64,000 nt of DNA from the NCBI RefSeq assembly GCF_023699475.1, contig NZ_JALXFV010000003.1:550878-614877 (forward strand). The letters run 5' to 3'. Shown here one piece after another: positions 35,921 through 45,305 of the stretch (its first letter is position 1; each line of letters opens with the position of its first letter). The stretch is from Halomarina rubra. Lineage in GTDB: Archaea > Halobacteriota > Halobacteria > Halobacteriales > Haloarculaceae. The translations under genes were made by a program, and so were the position numbers. The notes under the pieces were generated by a model, which was not told where the DNA came from, searched no databases, and worked only from the letters and a program-made list of their open reading frames with translations.

Positions 35921-35930
35921 AGTTTTAATC
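35921..35930 (+). promoter_or_regulatory. TATA-like box of the prepilin peptidase gene
   Basis: AGTTTTAATC is centred 27 nt before GTG 35953 (15 nt before the alternative GTG 35941). The spacing favours the 35953 start. Confidence 0.5.
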
Positions 35931-35952
35931 CGGTCGGGCGGTGAGGGCCGCT

Positions 35953-37023
35953 GTGTTCGCAGAGAGCGTCACTGCCATCGCCTCCATCCCCGACTGGCTC
36001 CGGCTGGTCGCCGTCCCCGTCTTCGCGTGGGCGGCGTACCACGACGTCCGAACCCGCCGGGTCGCGAACGTGACGTGGCTCCCGTTGTTCGCGCTAGGGT
36101 TCGTCCTCCTCGCCGTCGAGGGGTGGGCGGCGCTCTCGGCTCCCGTGGGGTCGTTCGTCCGCTACCGCTTCGCCGTCCGCGTCGTCGTCAGCCTCGGTGT
36201 CGTCGCCCCGTTGGGGTTCCTGTTCTGGCGACTCGGCGGCTTCGGCGGGGCGGACGCGAAGGCGCTCGTCGCGCTCGCGGTGCTGTTCCCGACGTACCCG
36301 ACCTACGACCTGCCGTGGGCGACGCTGCCGCTCGAACCGAGTTCGCTCGGCGTGTTCTCCCTGACCGTCCTCACCAACACGGTGCTCGTGGGCCTCGCCT
36401 TCCCGCTCGTGTTGGCGGTGCACAACCTCCTGGCGGGCGAGCGCTCGTGGCTGATGTTCGTCGGCCGGTCCATCGACAGCGCCCGCGTCGACGAGGAGTA
36501 CGGCCGGCTGCTCGAGACGCCGAGCGGCCGCTCTCGCGGTGGACTGGACCTCGACGCGCTCCGGATGTACCTGCGCTGGCGAGGGACGACCCTCGGAGCG
36601 CTGTTGGCGACCCCCACTCGCCACCGCGACCCCGCGAGCATCACCGAGACCCACCACCCCGGTGACGGTACCGTCGAGACGGGCCGCCCGGCCACCGACG
36701 GCGGGCGCGCGACGGCCGACGGCGACACCGAGGAGACCGACGACGGCGAGGAGGCCGACGCCTCGCCGACGTCCGGAACGACTCCCACTACCGACCACGA
36801 CGACCCGTGGGGAGCGGCGGCGTTCCTCGCGGATATCGAGGGGAGCGCCTACGGGACGAGTCCCGAGCAGTTACGCGAGGGGCTGGACGTGCTCGTCGAG
36901 CGCGAGACGGTGTGGTTCACCCCCGGCCTGCCGTTCATCGTCCCGATGTTCGTCGGATTGCTCGTCGCGTTCGGGTTCGGGGACGTGCTGTTCGCCACCT
37001 TCCGGGCGGTCGGACTGGTGTGA
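35953..37023 (+). CDS. A24-family prepilin peptidase (PibD-like)
   Basis: An aspartic membrane peptidase that cleaves class III signal peptides of pilins and archaellins. The 356-residue protein has the two catalytic aspartates: Asp31 in AAYHDVRTRR and Asp101 in GGFGGADAKALVALA (the GxGD motif). About six helices form the core. A long acidic, Thr/Asp-rich cytoplasmic insert (about 220-290) lies before the last helix, longer than in minimal PibD proteins. A pilin-like substrate gene lies at 24.5 kb. Start GTG 35953 is chosen from TATA spacing; GTG 35941 is an alternative. Confidence 0.88.
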   Translation: MFAESVTAIASIPDWLRLVAVPVFAWAAYHDVRTRRVANVTWLPLFALGFVLLAVEGWAALSAPVGSFVRYRFAVRVVVSLGVVAPLGFLFWRLGGFGGADAKALVALAVLFPTYPTYDLPWATLPLEPSSLGVFSLTVLTNTVLVGLAFPLVLAVHNLLAGERSWLMFVGRSIDSARVDEEYGRLLETPSGRSRGGLDLDALRMYLRWRGTTLGALLATPTRHRDPASITETHHPGDGTVETGRPATDGGRATADGDTEETDDGEEADASPTSGTTPTTDHDDPWGAAAFLADIEGSAYGTSPEQLREGLDVLVERETVWFTPGLPFIVPMFVGLLVAFGFGDVLFATFRAVGLV

Positions 37024-37063
37024 AGTTGCCCGCCCGGCTGGGGACGCCCTCGCGGTGACAAAA

Positions 37064-37073
37064 GGCCTATTCG
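37064..37073 (+). promoter_or_regulatory. TATA-like box of hisI
   Basis: GGCCTATTCG, preceded by ACAAAA, is centred 28 nt before the hisI ATG at 37096, fitting a leaderless transcript. Confidence 0.5.
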
Positions 37074-37095
37074 CCCGCTGTGCGTTCTCCCGGGT

Positions 37096-37494
37096 ATGGA
37101 CGTCGACATCGCGTTCGACGACGACGGGTTGGTCCCCGCCGTCGCACAGGACGCCGACTCGGGCGAGGTCGTGATGCTCGCGTACGCCTCGCCGACGGCG
37201 GTCGAGCGCACCCACGAGACGGGGCTGGCTCACTACTACTCCCGGTCGCGCGAGGAGCTGTGGCAGAAGGGGGCGACCAGCGGCAACGTCCAGCAGGTCC
37301 GAGAGGTCCGGGTCGACTGCGACGCCGACGCGGTGCTCTACCTCGTCGACCAGGAGGGCGGAGCGTGCCACACGGGTCACGAGAGCTGTTTCCACCGGTC
37401 GGTCGAGGCCGTCGACGGCGACGAGTCCGGTGTCACCGCGGAGGTGAGCGTCGTCGGCGAGCGCGTGTTCGACCCCGACGAGGTGTATGAGTGA
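37096..37494 (+). CDS. hisI: phosphoribosyl-AMP cyclohydrolase HisI
   Basis: Opens the purine ring of phosphoribosyl-AMP in histidine biosynthesis. The 132-residue stand-alone enzyme (no HisE fusion) has the zinc ligands: Cys75 in RVDCDADAV, with Asp74/76/78 for the second metal, and Cys91 and Cys98 in [12 protein letters not shown]. Catalytic-core segments [15 protein letters not shown] and [19 protein letters not shown] are intact. Its last 8 nt overlap the following coiled-coil gene. Confidence 0.95.
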   Translation: MDVDIAFDDDGLVPAVAQDADSGEVVMLAYASPTAVERTHETGLAHYYSRSREELWQKGATSGNVQQVREVRVDCDADAVLYLVDQEGGACHTGHESCFHRSVEAVDGDESGVTAEVSVVGERVFDPDEVYE

Positions 37495-38656
37495 CGCCGT
37501 CGGCGCGGGCGAGCGCGACACCGAGTCCGTCGTCGCGGCCCTGAACCGGGCCGCCGACCGACTCGACGCCGCCCGCGAGCGAGTCGCCGAGGTCGGTCCA
37601 ACCGACCTCGCGCGGACGGCCGCCGCCTACCGCGAGCTCGCGGCGACGCTCGACCGTCACGAGGAGGACGCGACGGGCTACGGCGAGTTCGACAAGTACA
37701 TCGCGTTCCAGGAGGCCGCCGCCGACGTGTTCGACGACGTCGACGAGGACCTCCCCGAGCGCGAGGCGTTCGAAGCCGCCGACGAGGCGCTCCAGCAGAA
37801 GACGCTCTCGGCGGCGGACTTCGAGCGTGCCCGCGACGCGCTCGCCCCCGCCGAGGCGCTGGCGGACCTCGACGCCGAACACGACGACGCCCGGGAGGCG
37901 TACCGGGACGCCCGTCGTGCGGTGTTGGCCCGTCGCCGCACCCTCGAGGAGCGCCGCGAGGACCTCGAACGCCTCCAACGGCTCGGCGAGGCGGACCTCG
38001 ACGCACCGGTCGACGAGCTCCGGGACCCCATCGAGGCGTACGACGCGGCCGTCCGCGAGGCGTTCGCGACCTACCGCGAGGAGACGAGCGCTCGTGACCT
38101 GCTGGCGCTCGTCGAGACGGCGGCGGCCGACTACCCGCTCGTCGGCTTCGAGGCTCCTCCCGACCGCCTCCGGGCGTTCGTCGAGCGCGCCCAGGTCGGC
38201 GAGGAACCGCTCCCGCAACTGCTCGACTACGCCGACTACTCCAACTCGAAGCTGAGCCACTACGTCGAGGACCCCCAGGCGCTGAAGGGGGCGGTGGCGA
38301 CCAACCGAACCTACCTCGAACGGCTCACCGCCGACCCGCTCACGGTCGAGTGGCCCCCGGCCCCCGCCGCCGAGGTGCGCTGGCGGTGTCGCGAACTACT
38401 CGCGGTCGTCGGCCGGTTCGCCGACGAGGAGACGGCCGCCCACCTGCGAACCGTCAGGGCGGCGACCCGCCGCGAGGACTACGACCGCCTCCGGAACAGC
38501 GCCGTCGCACGTGCGCACCTCACGACCGAGGAGCACGAGCAGGTCCGGTCGGGGGCGGTCGCCAGTGACCTCGACCGGGTCCGAGACGACATCGCGACGC
38601 TCGAGACGGCGCTCGCGAACCACCCGCCGCTGGACGAGCTACCGGCGGTCGAGTGA
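37487..38656 (+). CDS. long helical (coiled-coil) protein, DUF7118-like
   Basis: A 389-residue, nearly all-helical acidic protein with heptad stretches (about 10-60, 100-185 and 330-380), e.g. [21 protein letters not shown] conserved-looking middle segment, [20 protein letters not shown], resembles a phosphodiesterase/nuclease-associated helical domain, but I cannot assign a function. It matches my recollection of haloarchaeal DUF7118. It overlaps hisI by 8 nt and is probably cotranscribed with it. Confidence 0.7.
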   Translation: MSDAVGAGERDTESVVAALNRAADRLDAARERVAEVGPTDLARTAAAYRELAATLDRHEEDATGYGEFDKYIAFQEAAADVFDDVDEDLPEREAFEAADEALQQKTLSAADFERARDALAPAEALADLDAEHDDAREAYRDARRAVLARRRTLEERREDLERLQRLGEADLDAPVDELRDPIEAYDAAVREAFATYREETSARDLLALVETAAADYPLVGFEAPPDRLRAFVERAQVGEEPLPQLLDYADYSNSKLSHYVEDPQALKGAVATNRTYLERLTADPLTVEWPPAPAAEVRWRCRELLAVVGRFADEETAAHLRTVRAATRREDYDRLRNSAVARAHLTTEEHEQVRSGAVASDLDRVRDDIATLETALANHPPLDELPAVE

Positions 38657-38759
38657 CCGCGGGCTCGACCGCGACGTCGACCGCCGATTATCAACGTTGA
38701 AAAGTGTGTGGCAACTGTTATGCAACCACTCGCCCGCGAAAAAGTCGAGGAGACGACAG

Positions 38760-39143
38760 ATGGCAGGATTCGACATCGAGGCGGACGTGGCGGCGAACCG
38801 ACTGAACATGGAACTGCGTGGCTCGCTCGACGAGACACAGGCGGAGGCGGCGGTCGACGCGGTCGACACCGAGTCCCGGAAGCTCTCGCCGGGGTTCGAG
38901 GTCGTCAACGACATCTCGGGGTTCAAACCGCTCTCCCAGGACGTCGCCGCGGCCATCGGCGAGGGAAAGCAGATACTCGCGGAGAACGGCGCGGGCGCGC
39001 TCGTCCGCATCACCGGCGAGTCCGTCGTCGGCACCATGCAGTTCAAACGCGTCGGCGACCGGGAGGGCTACCACGTCGCCGAGGCCGAGAGCCACGCGGA
39101 GGCCGAGGACCTGCTCGCGGGCCTGGACGCCGGGTCGGCCTGA
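38760..39143 (+). CDS. small alpha/beta protein, STAS-like
   Basis: A 127-residue acidic protein: MAGFDIEADVAANRLNMELR, then SRKLSPGFEVVNDISGFKPL. The beta-alpha pattern, with a strand that ends in a conserved-looking DISG and a following helix, is like SpoIIAA/STAS single-domain proteins. The usual phosphorylatable Ser is not evident, so this is a fold-level guess. It has its own upstream region, 103 nt after the previous gene, including GTTATGC about 40 nt before the ATG. Confidence 0.6.
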   Translation: MAGFDIEADVAANRLNMELRGSLDETQAEAAVDAVDTESRKLSPGFEVVNDISGFKPLSQDVAAAIGEGKQILAENGAGALVRITGESVVGTMQFKRVGDREGYHVAEAESHAEAEDLLAGLDAGSA

Positions 39144-39241
39144 GCGGGTCCGCCCGAACGGTCCCTCGTCGCCCTCCACCGGGGCGTGCGACGAATCGAC
39201 ACACGTACCGTCGCCGAGTCACGACCACCGCTCGAACGACC

Positions 39242-39829
39242 GTGGTCGACGAGTCGAGACCGGCCGACACCCACTCGGACACCGACGCCGACGCCCTCCA
39301 GTCGCGACTCCCCGAGTCGGCGTACTTCGCGGTCGACGCGGACGTCTCGGTCGTGGAGTTCCTCGCCGTCGCGAAGGTGTACGCCCGGGCGGTCGTCCAG
39401 GCGTTCGACCTCTCGGTGTCCGTCTCGGCGCTGGACTGGGAGGTGAGCAAGCGCGCGAAACGCCGCGCCGGAGCGGTGCGACACCGTGACGGCGAACCGC
39501 TCGCCGTCTCGCTGACTTGGGAACAGTTTCAGGAGCGCGGGTGGGGGGCGGCCGCCGAGACGATTCGCCACGAACTGCTCCACGTCCACCTCCTGAACGA
39601 ACACGGCGACGCCGGCCACGGCGAGCGGTTCCGGACCCTCGCCGAGCAGTTACAGACGGGCGTCCGCTGTGAGCGGTTCGCCGACCCGAACTGGTGGGTC
39701 GTCTGTGAGGACTGCGGCAGTCGGCTGGCGCGCTACCGTCGCTCGAAACTGGTGACCGACACCGCGTCCTACCGCTGTGGTGGCTGTGGCGGGTCGTTCC
39801 GGGTCGTCGACAACCGCGACGCTCACTGA
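39242..39829 (+). CDS. SprT-like zinc metalloprotease domain protein
   Basis: A 195-residue protein related to SprT/Spartan-type proteases, which in eukaryotes remove DNA-protein crosslinks. The active-site helix is IRHELLHVHLLNEH (His110, Glu111, His114), with His126 in GDAGHGERF as probable third ligand. A C-terminal zinc ribbon follows (Cys155, Cys158, Cys179, Cys182: VCEDCGS...RCGGCGG). GTG 39242 is the only plausible start in frame. Its end overlaps the convergent lipoprotein gene by 7 nt. Confidence 0.83.
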   Translation: MVDESRPADTHSDTDADALQSRLPESAYFAVDADVSVVEFLAVAKVYARAVVQAFDLSVSVSALDWEVSKRAKRRAGAVRHRDGEPLAVSLTWEQFQERGWGAAAETIRHELLHVHLLNEHGDAGHGERFRTLAEQLQTGVRCERFADPNWWVVCEDCGSRLARYRRSKLVTDTASYRCGGCGGSFRVVDNRDAH

Positions 39830-40671
39830 GCCGTCGTCGGCCGCTCGTCGGGAGCGAGTTCGACCTCGCGCTCCGCACCCGCCCACCGGAGGTAGACGGC
39901 CACCGCCTCGGGAGGGGCGTCGTACGTGCGGGTCCACGTCTCCGCCTCGCCGGCCGGGACGTCGAGTGACAGTTCGACGCTCTCGAAGTAGTCCCCGTCC
40001 AGTGCTTCCTTCGCGACCAGCGCGACGAACGTCCCGTCGACGCCGCCGGTGTTCTCGACGGTCAGTGTCACCCGTCGCCGGGTACCGTCGTCTGCCGTCC
40101 CTACCGCGAACTCGCGGACGGCGAACTCGGCCGGTGGTTCGGCCAGTGTGTCGAGGAACGCGTCTTCCACGTCGTACTCTCCGCCCGGCCACCGGAGCAC
40201 CACCGACGAGGCGTCGAGCGGTTCGGGGACGTGGAAGGCGACCCACCCGTCCGACGTGGGGGTGTACCGGTCGCCGAACCCCGACGGTGCCGGCGAGTCC
40301 GCGATGCCGATGTACTTCGTCGGCTGGTACGTGGTGTCCCCGGCGACCAGTTCGAACTCGGTGTAGGGGACGGTCGTCGTCCCCTCGACGGCGACGTCGA
40401 ACAGGAGGTACTGCTTGCCGTGTTCGCCGAACACGTCCTTCGAATCCGGAAAGTCGTAGTCGATGGCCCACGACTTCGTTCTGGTGTCCGAGACGGCGAG
40501 TGTCCCGGCGGGTGTCGCGGTATCGGTTCGGTTCGGCGTGTCTGTCGACCCGGTCGTATCGGTCCGGTTCGACGCGGACGACTCTTCGGATGTCGTGAGA
40601 CAGCCCGCGACCCCGGCGACGGCGGCGCTACCGGTGAGGAGGAACTGACGACGGGAGGCAGACCAATTCAT
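39823..40671 (-). CDS. Tat-exported lipoprotein, function unknown
   Basis: A 282-residue secreted lipoprotein. Tat leader SASRRQFLLTG (Arg7-Arg8), lipobox VAGC (Cys24), Ser/Thr-rich linker (25-60), then a two-part beta-sandwich: an N-terminal half like DUF4352-type surface domains (KQYLLFDVAVEGTTTVPYTE) and a C-terminal half with RRRVTLTVENTGGVDGTFVA, an immunoglobulin-like CARDB/TPPC signature. ATG 40671 is chosen over ATG 40686 because a CATATG box lies 27 nt upstream of it. Confidence 0.75.
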   Translation of the reverse strand: MNWSASRRQFLLTGSAAVAGVAGCLTTSEESSASNRTDTTGSTDTPNRTDTATPAGTLAVSDTRTKSWAIDYDFPDSKDVFGEHGKQYLLFDVAVEGTTTVPYTEFELVAGDTTYQPTKYIGIADSPAPSGFGDRYTPTSDGWVAFHVPEPLDASSVVLRWPGGEYDVEDAFLDTLAEPPAEFAVREFAVGTADDGTRRRVTLTVENTGGVDGTFVALVAKEALDGDYFESVELSLDVPAGEAETWTRTYDAPPEAVAVYLRWAGAEREVELAPDERPTTAQ

Positions 40672-40695
40672 CGACCGAACGTTCATGCTCGGCGG

Positions 40696-40701
40696 CATAT
40701 G
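40696..40701 (-). promoter_or_regulatory. TATA-like box of the Tat lipoprotein gene
   Basis: CATATG in GCATATGC, centred about 27 nt before ATG 40671. It would be only about 12 nt before the alternative start at 40686, so it favours the shorter product. Confidence 0.45.
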
Positions 40702-40832
40702 CTTTCGGGAGCCGCAGTCCGTGCACGAGCTGTTGACCACGACACCGATTTCGTATAGCGATATCGGATTTATCGGTGGCTCGGATGCCTCTCGGCTCGC
40801 GGTCGAAGCGGTCTCGGAAAATCGGCGTCTCG

Positions 40833-42194
40833 CTACTGGAGCGCGCTGTTCATCGACTCGGCCAACTCCTCGGCGCGAGCGAGGTCGCGGGCCTCGGCGT
40901 AGATGCGGACGACGGGTTCGGTGCCGCTGGGTCGGACGAGCACCCACGCGTCGCCGTAGTCCAGTCGGAAGCCGTCGATGGTCGTGAGTTCGGCGTCGGC
41001 CTCGAGTGCGGCCTCCTCGGCCAGGGAGATGAGTCGTTCGCGCTCGGCGTCGTCCTCGTAGTGGACGTTGACACGGACGTTGTGGTAGCCGGCGTGCTCG
41101 GCGGCGATGTCGCTCGCCGCGCGGTCGGCGAGCAGTTCGAGGAACCGGGCGGCGGCGTACGCGCCGTCACGGGCGAGGCGGTAGTCCGGGAAGAGGACGC
41201 CGCCGTTGCCCTCGCCGGCGACGGGGACGCGCTGGCCCTCGCGTTCGAGGCGCTGGATGCTGGTGATGATGTTCGTGCTGCCGATGGGGGTGAGTTCGAG
41301 GTCCGCCTCCGCCTCCCGGACGGCGTCGACGAGGCGCTGGGAGACGTTGACCGCGCTGACGGTCGTGTCACCGGGGGCGAGTTCGCTGGCGGCGAACGCC
41401 GCGAGCGCCGCGTCGCCCTCGACGTGCGTGCCCGTCTCGTCGACGAAGATGGCCCGGTCGGCGTCCCCGTCGTGGGCGATACCGACGTCGGCGTCGGTGG
41501 TGGCGACCAACTGCCGGAGGTCACCGAGGTTCTTCTCGACGGGTTCGGGGTCGCGGCCGGGGAAGTGGCCGTCCGGCTGAGCGTTGACGGTGACGACCCG
41601 ACAGCCCAGTCGACGGAAGAACTCGGGGCTGGTGAGCGCCCCCGCCCCGTGGCCGGGGTCGAGCGCAACCGTCAGGTCCGCGGCGGCGATGCGCTCGCGG
41701 TCGACGCTCGCGAGCAGGGCGTCGACGTAGCGCTCGCGGGCGTCGTCGACCAGGCGCGTGTCGCCGGTCTCGTCCCAGGGGACCTGCGCGAACCGCTCGC
41801 CGAGCAGGCGGTCCTCGACGCGTTCGAGCGCGTCCCGGGCCAGTTCGACGCCGTCGGTGCCGACGAGTTTGACGCCGTTGTACTGTGGCGGGTTGTGACT
41901 CGCCGTGATCATCACGGCCGGAATCTCCTCCTCGGCGGCGTACGCCTGGAGGGCGGGTGTCGGGAGCACGCCGAGGTGGTCGACGTCGCAGCCGACGCTC
42001 GCCAGCCCCGCGCTGGCGCTATCGGCGAACATCTGGCCGGTGACGCGGGTGTCACGGCCGAGCGCGACGCGGACCGGCTCGTCGCGGTCGGTCCGCCAGA
42101 CCGACCCCACGGCCATGGCGACCCGCGCGACGAACGCCGGGGTGAGCTCCTCGTTCGCGACGCCTCGAACGCCGCTGGAGCCGAAAATCTTCAT
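40833..42194 (-). CDS. glmM: phosphoglucosamine mutase / phosphohexomutase
   Basis: Interconverts glucosamine-6-P and glucosamine-1-P, or a related hexose phosphate, for cell-surface glycan precursors. The 453-residue protein has the phosphoserine motif MITASHNPPQYNG (Ser99), metal loop DGDADR (Asp242, Asp244, Asp246), sugar-binding GEGNGGV and phosphate loop RPSGTEP. The opening MKIFGSSGVRGVANEELTPA is typical of archaeal GlmM. Phosphomannomutase activity cannot be excluded. A C39-like protease gene lies 109 nt upstream on the same strand. Confidence 0.88.
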   Translation of the reverse strand: MKIFGSSGVRGVANEELTPAFVARVAMAVGSVWRTDRDEPVRVALGRDTRVTGQMFADSASAGLASVGCDVDHLGVLPTPALQAYAAEEEIPAVMITASHNPPQYNGVKLVGTDGVELARDALERVEDRLLGERFAQVPWDETGDTRLVDDARERYVDALLASVDRERIAAADLTVALDPGHGAGALTSPEFFRRLGCRVVTVNAQPDGHFPGRDPEPVEKNLGDLRQLVATTDADVGIAHDGDADRAIFVDETGTHVEGDAALAAFAASELAPGDTTVSAVNVSQRLVDAVREAEADLELTPIGSTNIITSIQRLEREGQRVPVAGEGNGGVLFPDYRLARDGAYAAARFLELLADRAASDIAAEHAGYHNVRVNVHYEDDAERERLISLAEEAALEADAELTTIDGFRLDYGDAWVLVRPSGTEPVVRIYAEARDLARAEELAESMNSALQ

Positions 42195-42303
42195 TCGAAC
42201 GCCTCTCTGCGGCCCGTCCGCAAAGGAATTGCGGAGCGCCTCGGTCGGTGCGATACACTCTCGGGCGCTATATCGAATCGACGAGTGCGCGCTCGGGGGT
42301 GGC

Positions 42304-42750
42304 TCAGTCGGCGCTCGTGCCGGCGGCTCGGGCCGTCCCCGTCGGGCGTTCGCGCGGGTACACCTCTGTCGCCCAGATACAGCGGCTCTCGTAGAGGCGT
42401 GCGCGGTCGAACTGGGCCTGCGGGTCGAGGACGTGGCCCCGGTGGAGGACGACCGCGTGCCAGTCGATACCACGGGCGGGGGAGGCCACCGAGAGGACGA
42501 GCGTCCGGCGCTCGAACGGGGCGGGGCGGGCGAACGGGCGGTGCTGGCGGGCGAGCGCGCGGACCGTCGGCTCGCCGCGGACGGTGACGTGGTCGTTGGG
42601 GAGCGCGTGGCCGTCGAGGTAGGCTTCGAGCTGCCCGTGTGGGGTCGGCACGTCGACGGTTCGCTTGACGTCGGCGAGCGGGTCGCCGGTAACGGTGGCG
42701 AGACACGCCGCCCCACAGTCGTTCCAGTTGGTCTGTTCGACGAGTCGCAT
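42304..42750 (-). CDS. stand-alone C39-like cysteine peptidase domain protein
   Basis: A 148-residue protein that begins MRLVEQTNWNDCGAACLATV, the papain-fold C39 signature (Gln6, nucleophile Cys12 in DCGAACL). The matching His98 and Asp109 are in DWHAVVLHRGHVLDP, so the triad is complete. C39 domains normally cut double-Gly leaders of bacteriocins as part of an ABC exporter. Here there is no signal peptide, membrane helix or ABC domain, so it is a soluble, probably cytoplasmic, peptidase of unknown substrate. Same strand as glmM. Confidence 0.72.
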   Translation of the reverse strand: MRLVEQTNWNDCGAACLATVTGDPLADVKRTVDVPTPHGQLEAYLDGHALPNDHVTVRGEPTVRALARQHRPFARPAPFERRTLVLSVASPARGIDWHAVVLHRGHVLDPQAQFDRARLYESRCIWATEVYPRERPTGTARAAGTSAD

Positions 42751-42877
42751 CCATCCGTCACGGGGACCTCCGGCCCGGTAGGGAGGAGGGCTAGGATTGT
42801 TTCTCGAAATCCGAGGTGTGGCTACGTACGTTACCTCCGCCACTAGTTTCATCCCGGAGGCCGTGGTACGGCGGAGT

Positions 42878-43228
42878 ATGACGGACCACACTGGCGAGGA
42901 CGAACTGGTCCGCGGTCGACAGTACCGCTACGAGGACGGCGTCGCCGAAGCCGTCATCACCACCGAAGAGGGTCGCGTGCTCGCGGTCCGGGAGTACCCC
43001 AGCGAGGAGCGCTTCCGCGAGGAGATCGACGCGGCGGTGACCACGGAGTTCAACGACGTGCTCGCGGGCATCGACGCCGAGGCCATCATGGGCGAGGTCC
43101 GAGAGGACACCCGGACCGACCCGGCGGGCGACCCGTCGGCGGGCACGGGCGCGGCCGCCACCGGCACCGAAGGCGTCGCACCGGCGGGCGCGAGAGACCC
43201 CGAGGACGACGAGGACGACCAGGAGTAG
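42878..43228 (+). CDS. small acidic haloarchaeal protein, unrecognised
   Basis: A 116-residue protein. The first 70 residues look folded (GRQYRYEDGVAEAVITTEEG, then VREYPSEERFREEIDAAVTT). The rest is a low-complexity Gly/Ala/Thr/Asp tail ending EDDEDDQE. No family recognised. ATG 42878 has a CTAGTTTCAT box about 31 nt upstream. It is divergent from the C39-like gene and convergent with the aminotransferase gene. Confidence 0.65.
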   Translation: MTDHTGEDELVRGRQYRYEDGVAEAVITTEEGRVLAVREYPSEERFREEIDAAVTTEFNDVLAGIDAEAIMGEVREDTRTDPAGDPSAGTGAAATGTEGVAPAGARDPEDDEDDQE

Positions 43229-43240
43229 CGCGTCGCTCGC

Positions 43241-44293
43241 TCAGTTCGTGCGTTCGACTGCCCCAGAGAACGCTGCGAGCGCAGCGTCCATCGCTTCCGG
43301 GTGTCCACCGAGGCTCACCCGCACCGCGTCGGGCCGCTCGAAGAAGCGCCCCGGAACGACCAGCACCTCCTCCTCCGCGGCCCGTGCGGCCAACTCGTCG
43401 CCCGTGTAGGCGGGGTGGCTCACCAGGGCGTACGGTGAGCCGTCAGGCACCTCGCCCGCGAACGAGTCGGCGACGCAGGTCGCCAGCAGGTCGTGGTTCC
43501 GCGCACACAGCTCCCGGGAGCGGTCGGCGATGGTCTCGCGGTTCGCCAGCGCCCGCCGGGCGAGCGCGCGACTCGGCCCGGCGACGACCGGGAAGTACCA
43601 CGCCGCGGTGTCGAGGGCTGCGACGGACTCCCCGGGGCCGACGACCCACCCGATGCGCAGGTCGCCCAGGCCGAGGAACTTCGTCAGCGACCCGATGGCG
43701 AGCGTGTTGGGGAGGCTGGCGGCGGTCGGCCCGCCGAACGGTCCTTCGCCGGCCTCGGGGTCGTAGGCGGCGTACACCTCGTCGACGACCAGCAGCGCGT
43801 CGTGGGCGGCGGCGTGCTCGGCGCACGCTCGGAGCGTCTCGCGGTCGGCTAGTTCGCCAGTGGGGTTGTGCCGGTTCGTCACCACGACCATCGCGGTGTC
43901 GTCGGTGAGTGCCTCGGCGAGCAGGGCGGGGTCGAGGTGTCCGTCGGGGCGCTCGAAGCGCTCGACGTGTGCGCCGAACGCCTCGGGACAGGCGACGAGC
44001 GGTTCGTACCCCGGCGACTCGACGAGCACCCGCCCCTCGGCGAACGTCGCGGCGACCAGCGCGTTGGCGTGGCTCGCACCCGCGGTCACGCGGACGTTCC
44101 CCGTCGCGCAGTCGTAGATGTCCGCGAGTTGAGTTTCGAGCGTGACGTCCTCGGGGTCGGGGAGGTCCGCCAGCGGTTCGGGGACGACGCCCGAACACGG
44201 CCCCTCCGGGCGGAGGTCCGAGGAGGCGAGGTCGTGGGTCGCCCGTTCGGGTCGCCCGGAGATCCACTCCAGGTAGTCGATGGGGGAGAACAC
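43241..44293 (-). CDS. PLP-dependent class I/II aminotransferase
   Basis: A 350-residue fold type I aminotransferase. The pyridoxal lysine is Lys205 in GSLTKFLGLGDLRIGW; NRHNPTG (141-146) and VVDEVYAAYD (Asp171) bind the cofactor. It is shorter than aspartate aminotransferases and resembles the histidinol-phosphate/threonine-phosphate aminotransferase-like group; the substrate is not determined. The start is GTG 44293; sequence upstream is GC-rich and not aminotransferase-like. Divergent from the beta-propeller gene. Confidence 0.87.
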   Translation of the reverse strand: MFSPIDYLEWISGRPERATHDLASSDLRPEGPCSGVVPEPLADLPDPEDVTLETQLADIYDCATGNVRVTAGASHANALVAATFAEGRVLVESPGYEPLVACPEAFGAHVERFERPDGHLDPALLAEALTDDTAMVVVTNRHNPTGELADRETLRACAEHAAAHDALLVVDEVYAAYDPEAGEGPFGGPTAASLPNTLAIGSLTKFLGLGDLRIGWVVGPGESVAALDTAAWYFPVVAGPSRALARRALANRETIADRSRELCARNHDLLATCVADSFAGEVPDGSPYALVSHPAYTGDELAARAAEEEVLVVPGRFFERPDAVRVSLGGHPEAMDAALAAFSGAVERTN

Positions 44294-44474
44294 GGCCGAA
44301 CCTCGGAGTCGGACGACTTGTGACTGTCGTCGGCCGGCCGTCGCCGGCGGTGGCTCACCGCCGGGGGCCACCGCTCCACGCTGGCCGCCCCGGACCGACC
44401 GCTCCGCCCCCACCGCTCTCCACTGACCGCCCGACGACGACAGCTTTTCCCGCTCGGCACGCGCGCGCTCTGCT

Positions 44475-45251
44475 ATGAGCACTCTCGACGAGAAACGGGT
44501 CTACGGCGAGCGGTCGGGGCGAACCGTCGCGTTCGTCGCGACCGGGATGGGCCTCGCACGCGTGTCGGTCTCGGGAGACCTCGTCGGCGAGTTCGGCCTC
44601 GCCGACCGCCGGCCAACCAGCGACGTGGCCGCCAGTAGCGGGACGCTCGCGGTCGCCACCGACGAGGACGTCCTGCTGGGCGCGACGCTCGCCGAGACCG
44701 GGTTCGGCCCCGCGAGCGCCGTCGGATTCGACCGCGCGGGCGACCTCCTCGCCGCTGGTGAGGGCCGTGTCGAGCGCTACGCTGACGACGGGACGTGGAC
44801 GGAACTCGGCGAGTGCGACGACGTGCGCGCTCTCGACGGCGACCTCGTGGCGGCCGCAGACGGCGTGTTCCGCATCACCCCCGACGGTCTCACCCACGCC
44901 GGCCTCGCGGACGCGCGGGACGTGACCGTCCGCGGCGTCCCCCGCGTCGCCACCGCCAAGGGTCTCTACCTGCTGGGCAACGGCTGGATGGACGACGGGC
45001 AGGGGTCGTACCGCGTCGTCACTTCCGACGGCGAACGGACCCACGCCGCGACCGACGACGCCCTCCTCGAACTCGACGGCGAGACGTGGACTCGGGTGGA
45101 GTTGCCCGTCTCGGGCACGGTCGCGGGCGTCGCCTACGGCGAACAGTTGTACGCCGTCACCGAGGACGGCACGTTCCTCGTCGAAGGCGACGACGAGTGG
45201 CACGCGCGGACGCTCGGCCTGCCCGACGTGCGCGGCGTGGCGGTGCCCTGA
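44475..45251 (+). CDS. HVO_0234-type beta-propeller protein
   Basis: A 258-residue soluble protein built of repeated short beta-blades, each with a D-G-x-x-x-x pattern (e.g. ERYADDGTWTELGECDDVRA and TAKGLYLLGNGWMDD). This matches haloarchaeal proteins called HVO_0234-family beta-propellers, of unknown function. No signal peptide. A CAGCTTTTCC box lies 30 nt before the ATG. It is followed by a lipoprotein gene and prs on the same strand, each with its own box. Confidence 0.72.
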   Translation: MSTLDEKRVYGERSGRTVAFVATGMGLARVSVSGDLVGEFGLADRRPTSDVAASSGTLAVATDEDVLLGATLAETGFGPASAVGFDRAGDLLAAGEGRVERYADDGTWTELGECDDVRALDGDLVAAADGVFRITPDGLTHAGLADARDVTVRGVPRVATAKGLYLLGNGWMDDGQGSYRVVTSDGERTHAATDDALLELDGETWTRVELPVSGTVAGVAYGEQLYAVTEDGTFLVEGDDEWHARTLGLPDVRGVAVP

Positions 45252-45275
45252 GCGACACGACGCTCGTCCGAGAAG

Positions 45276-45283
45276 ACTTATTC
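45276..45283 (+). promoter_or_regulatory. TATA-like box of the small lipoprotein gene
   Basis: ACTTATTC is centred 27 nt before ATG 45306 but only 18 nt before ATG 45297, so it favours the later start. Confidence 0.5.
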
Positions 45284-45305
45284 TCGTTCGCTCGCCATGC
45301 GAACC

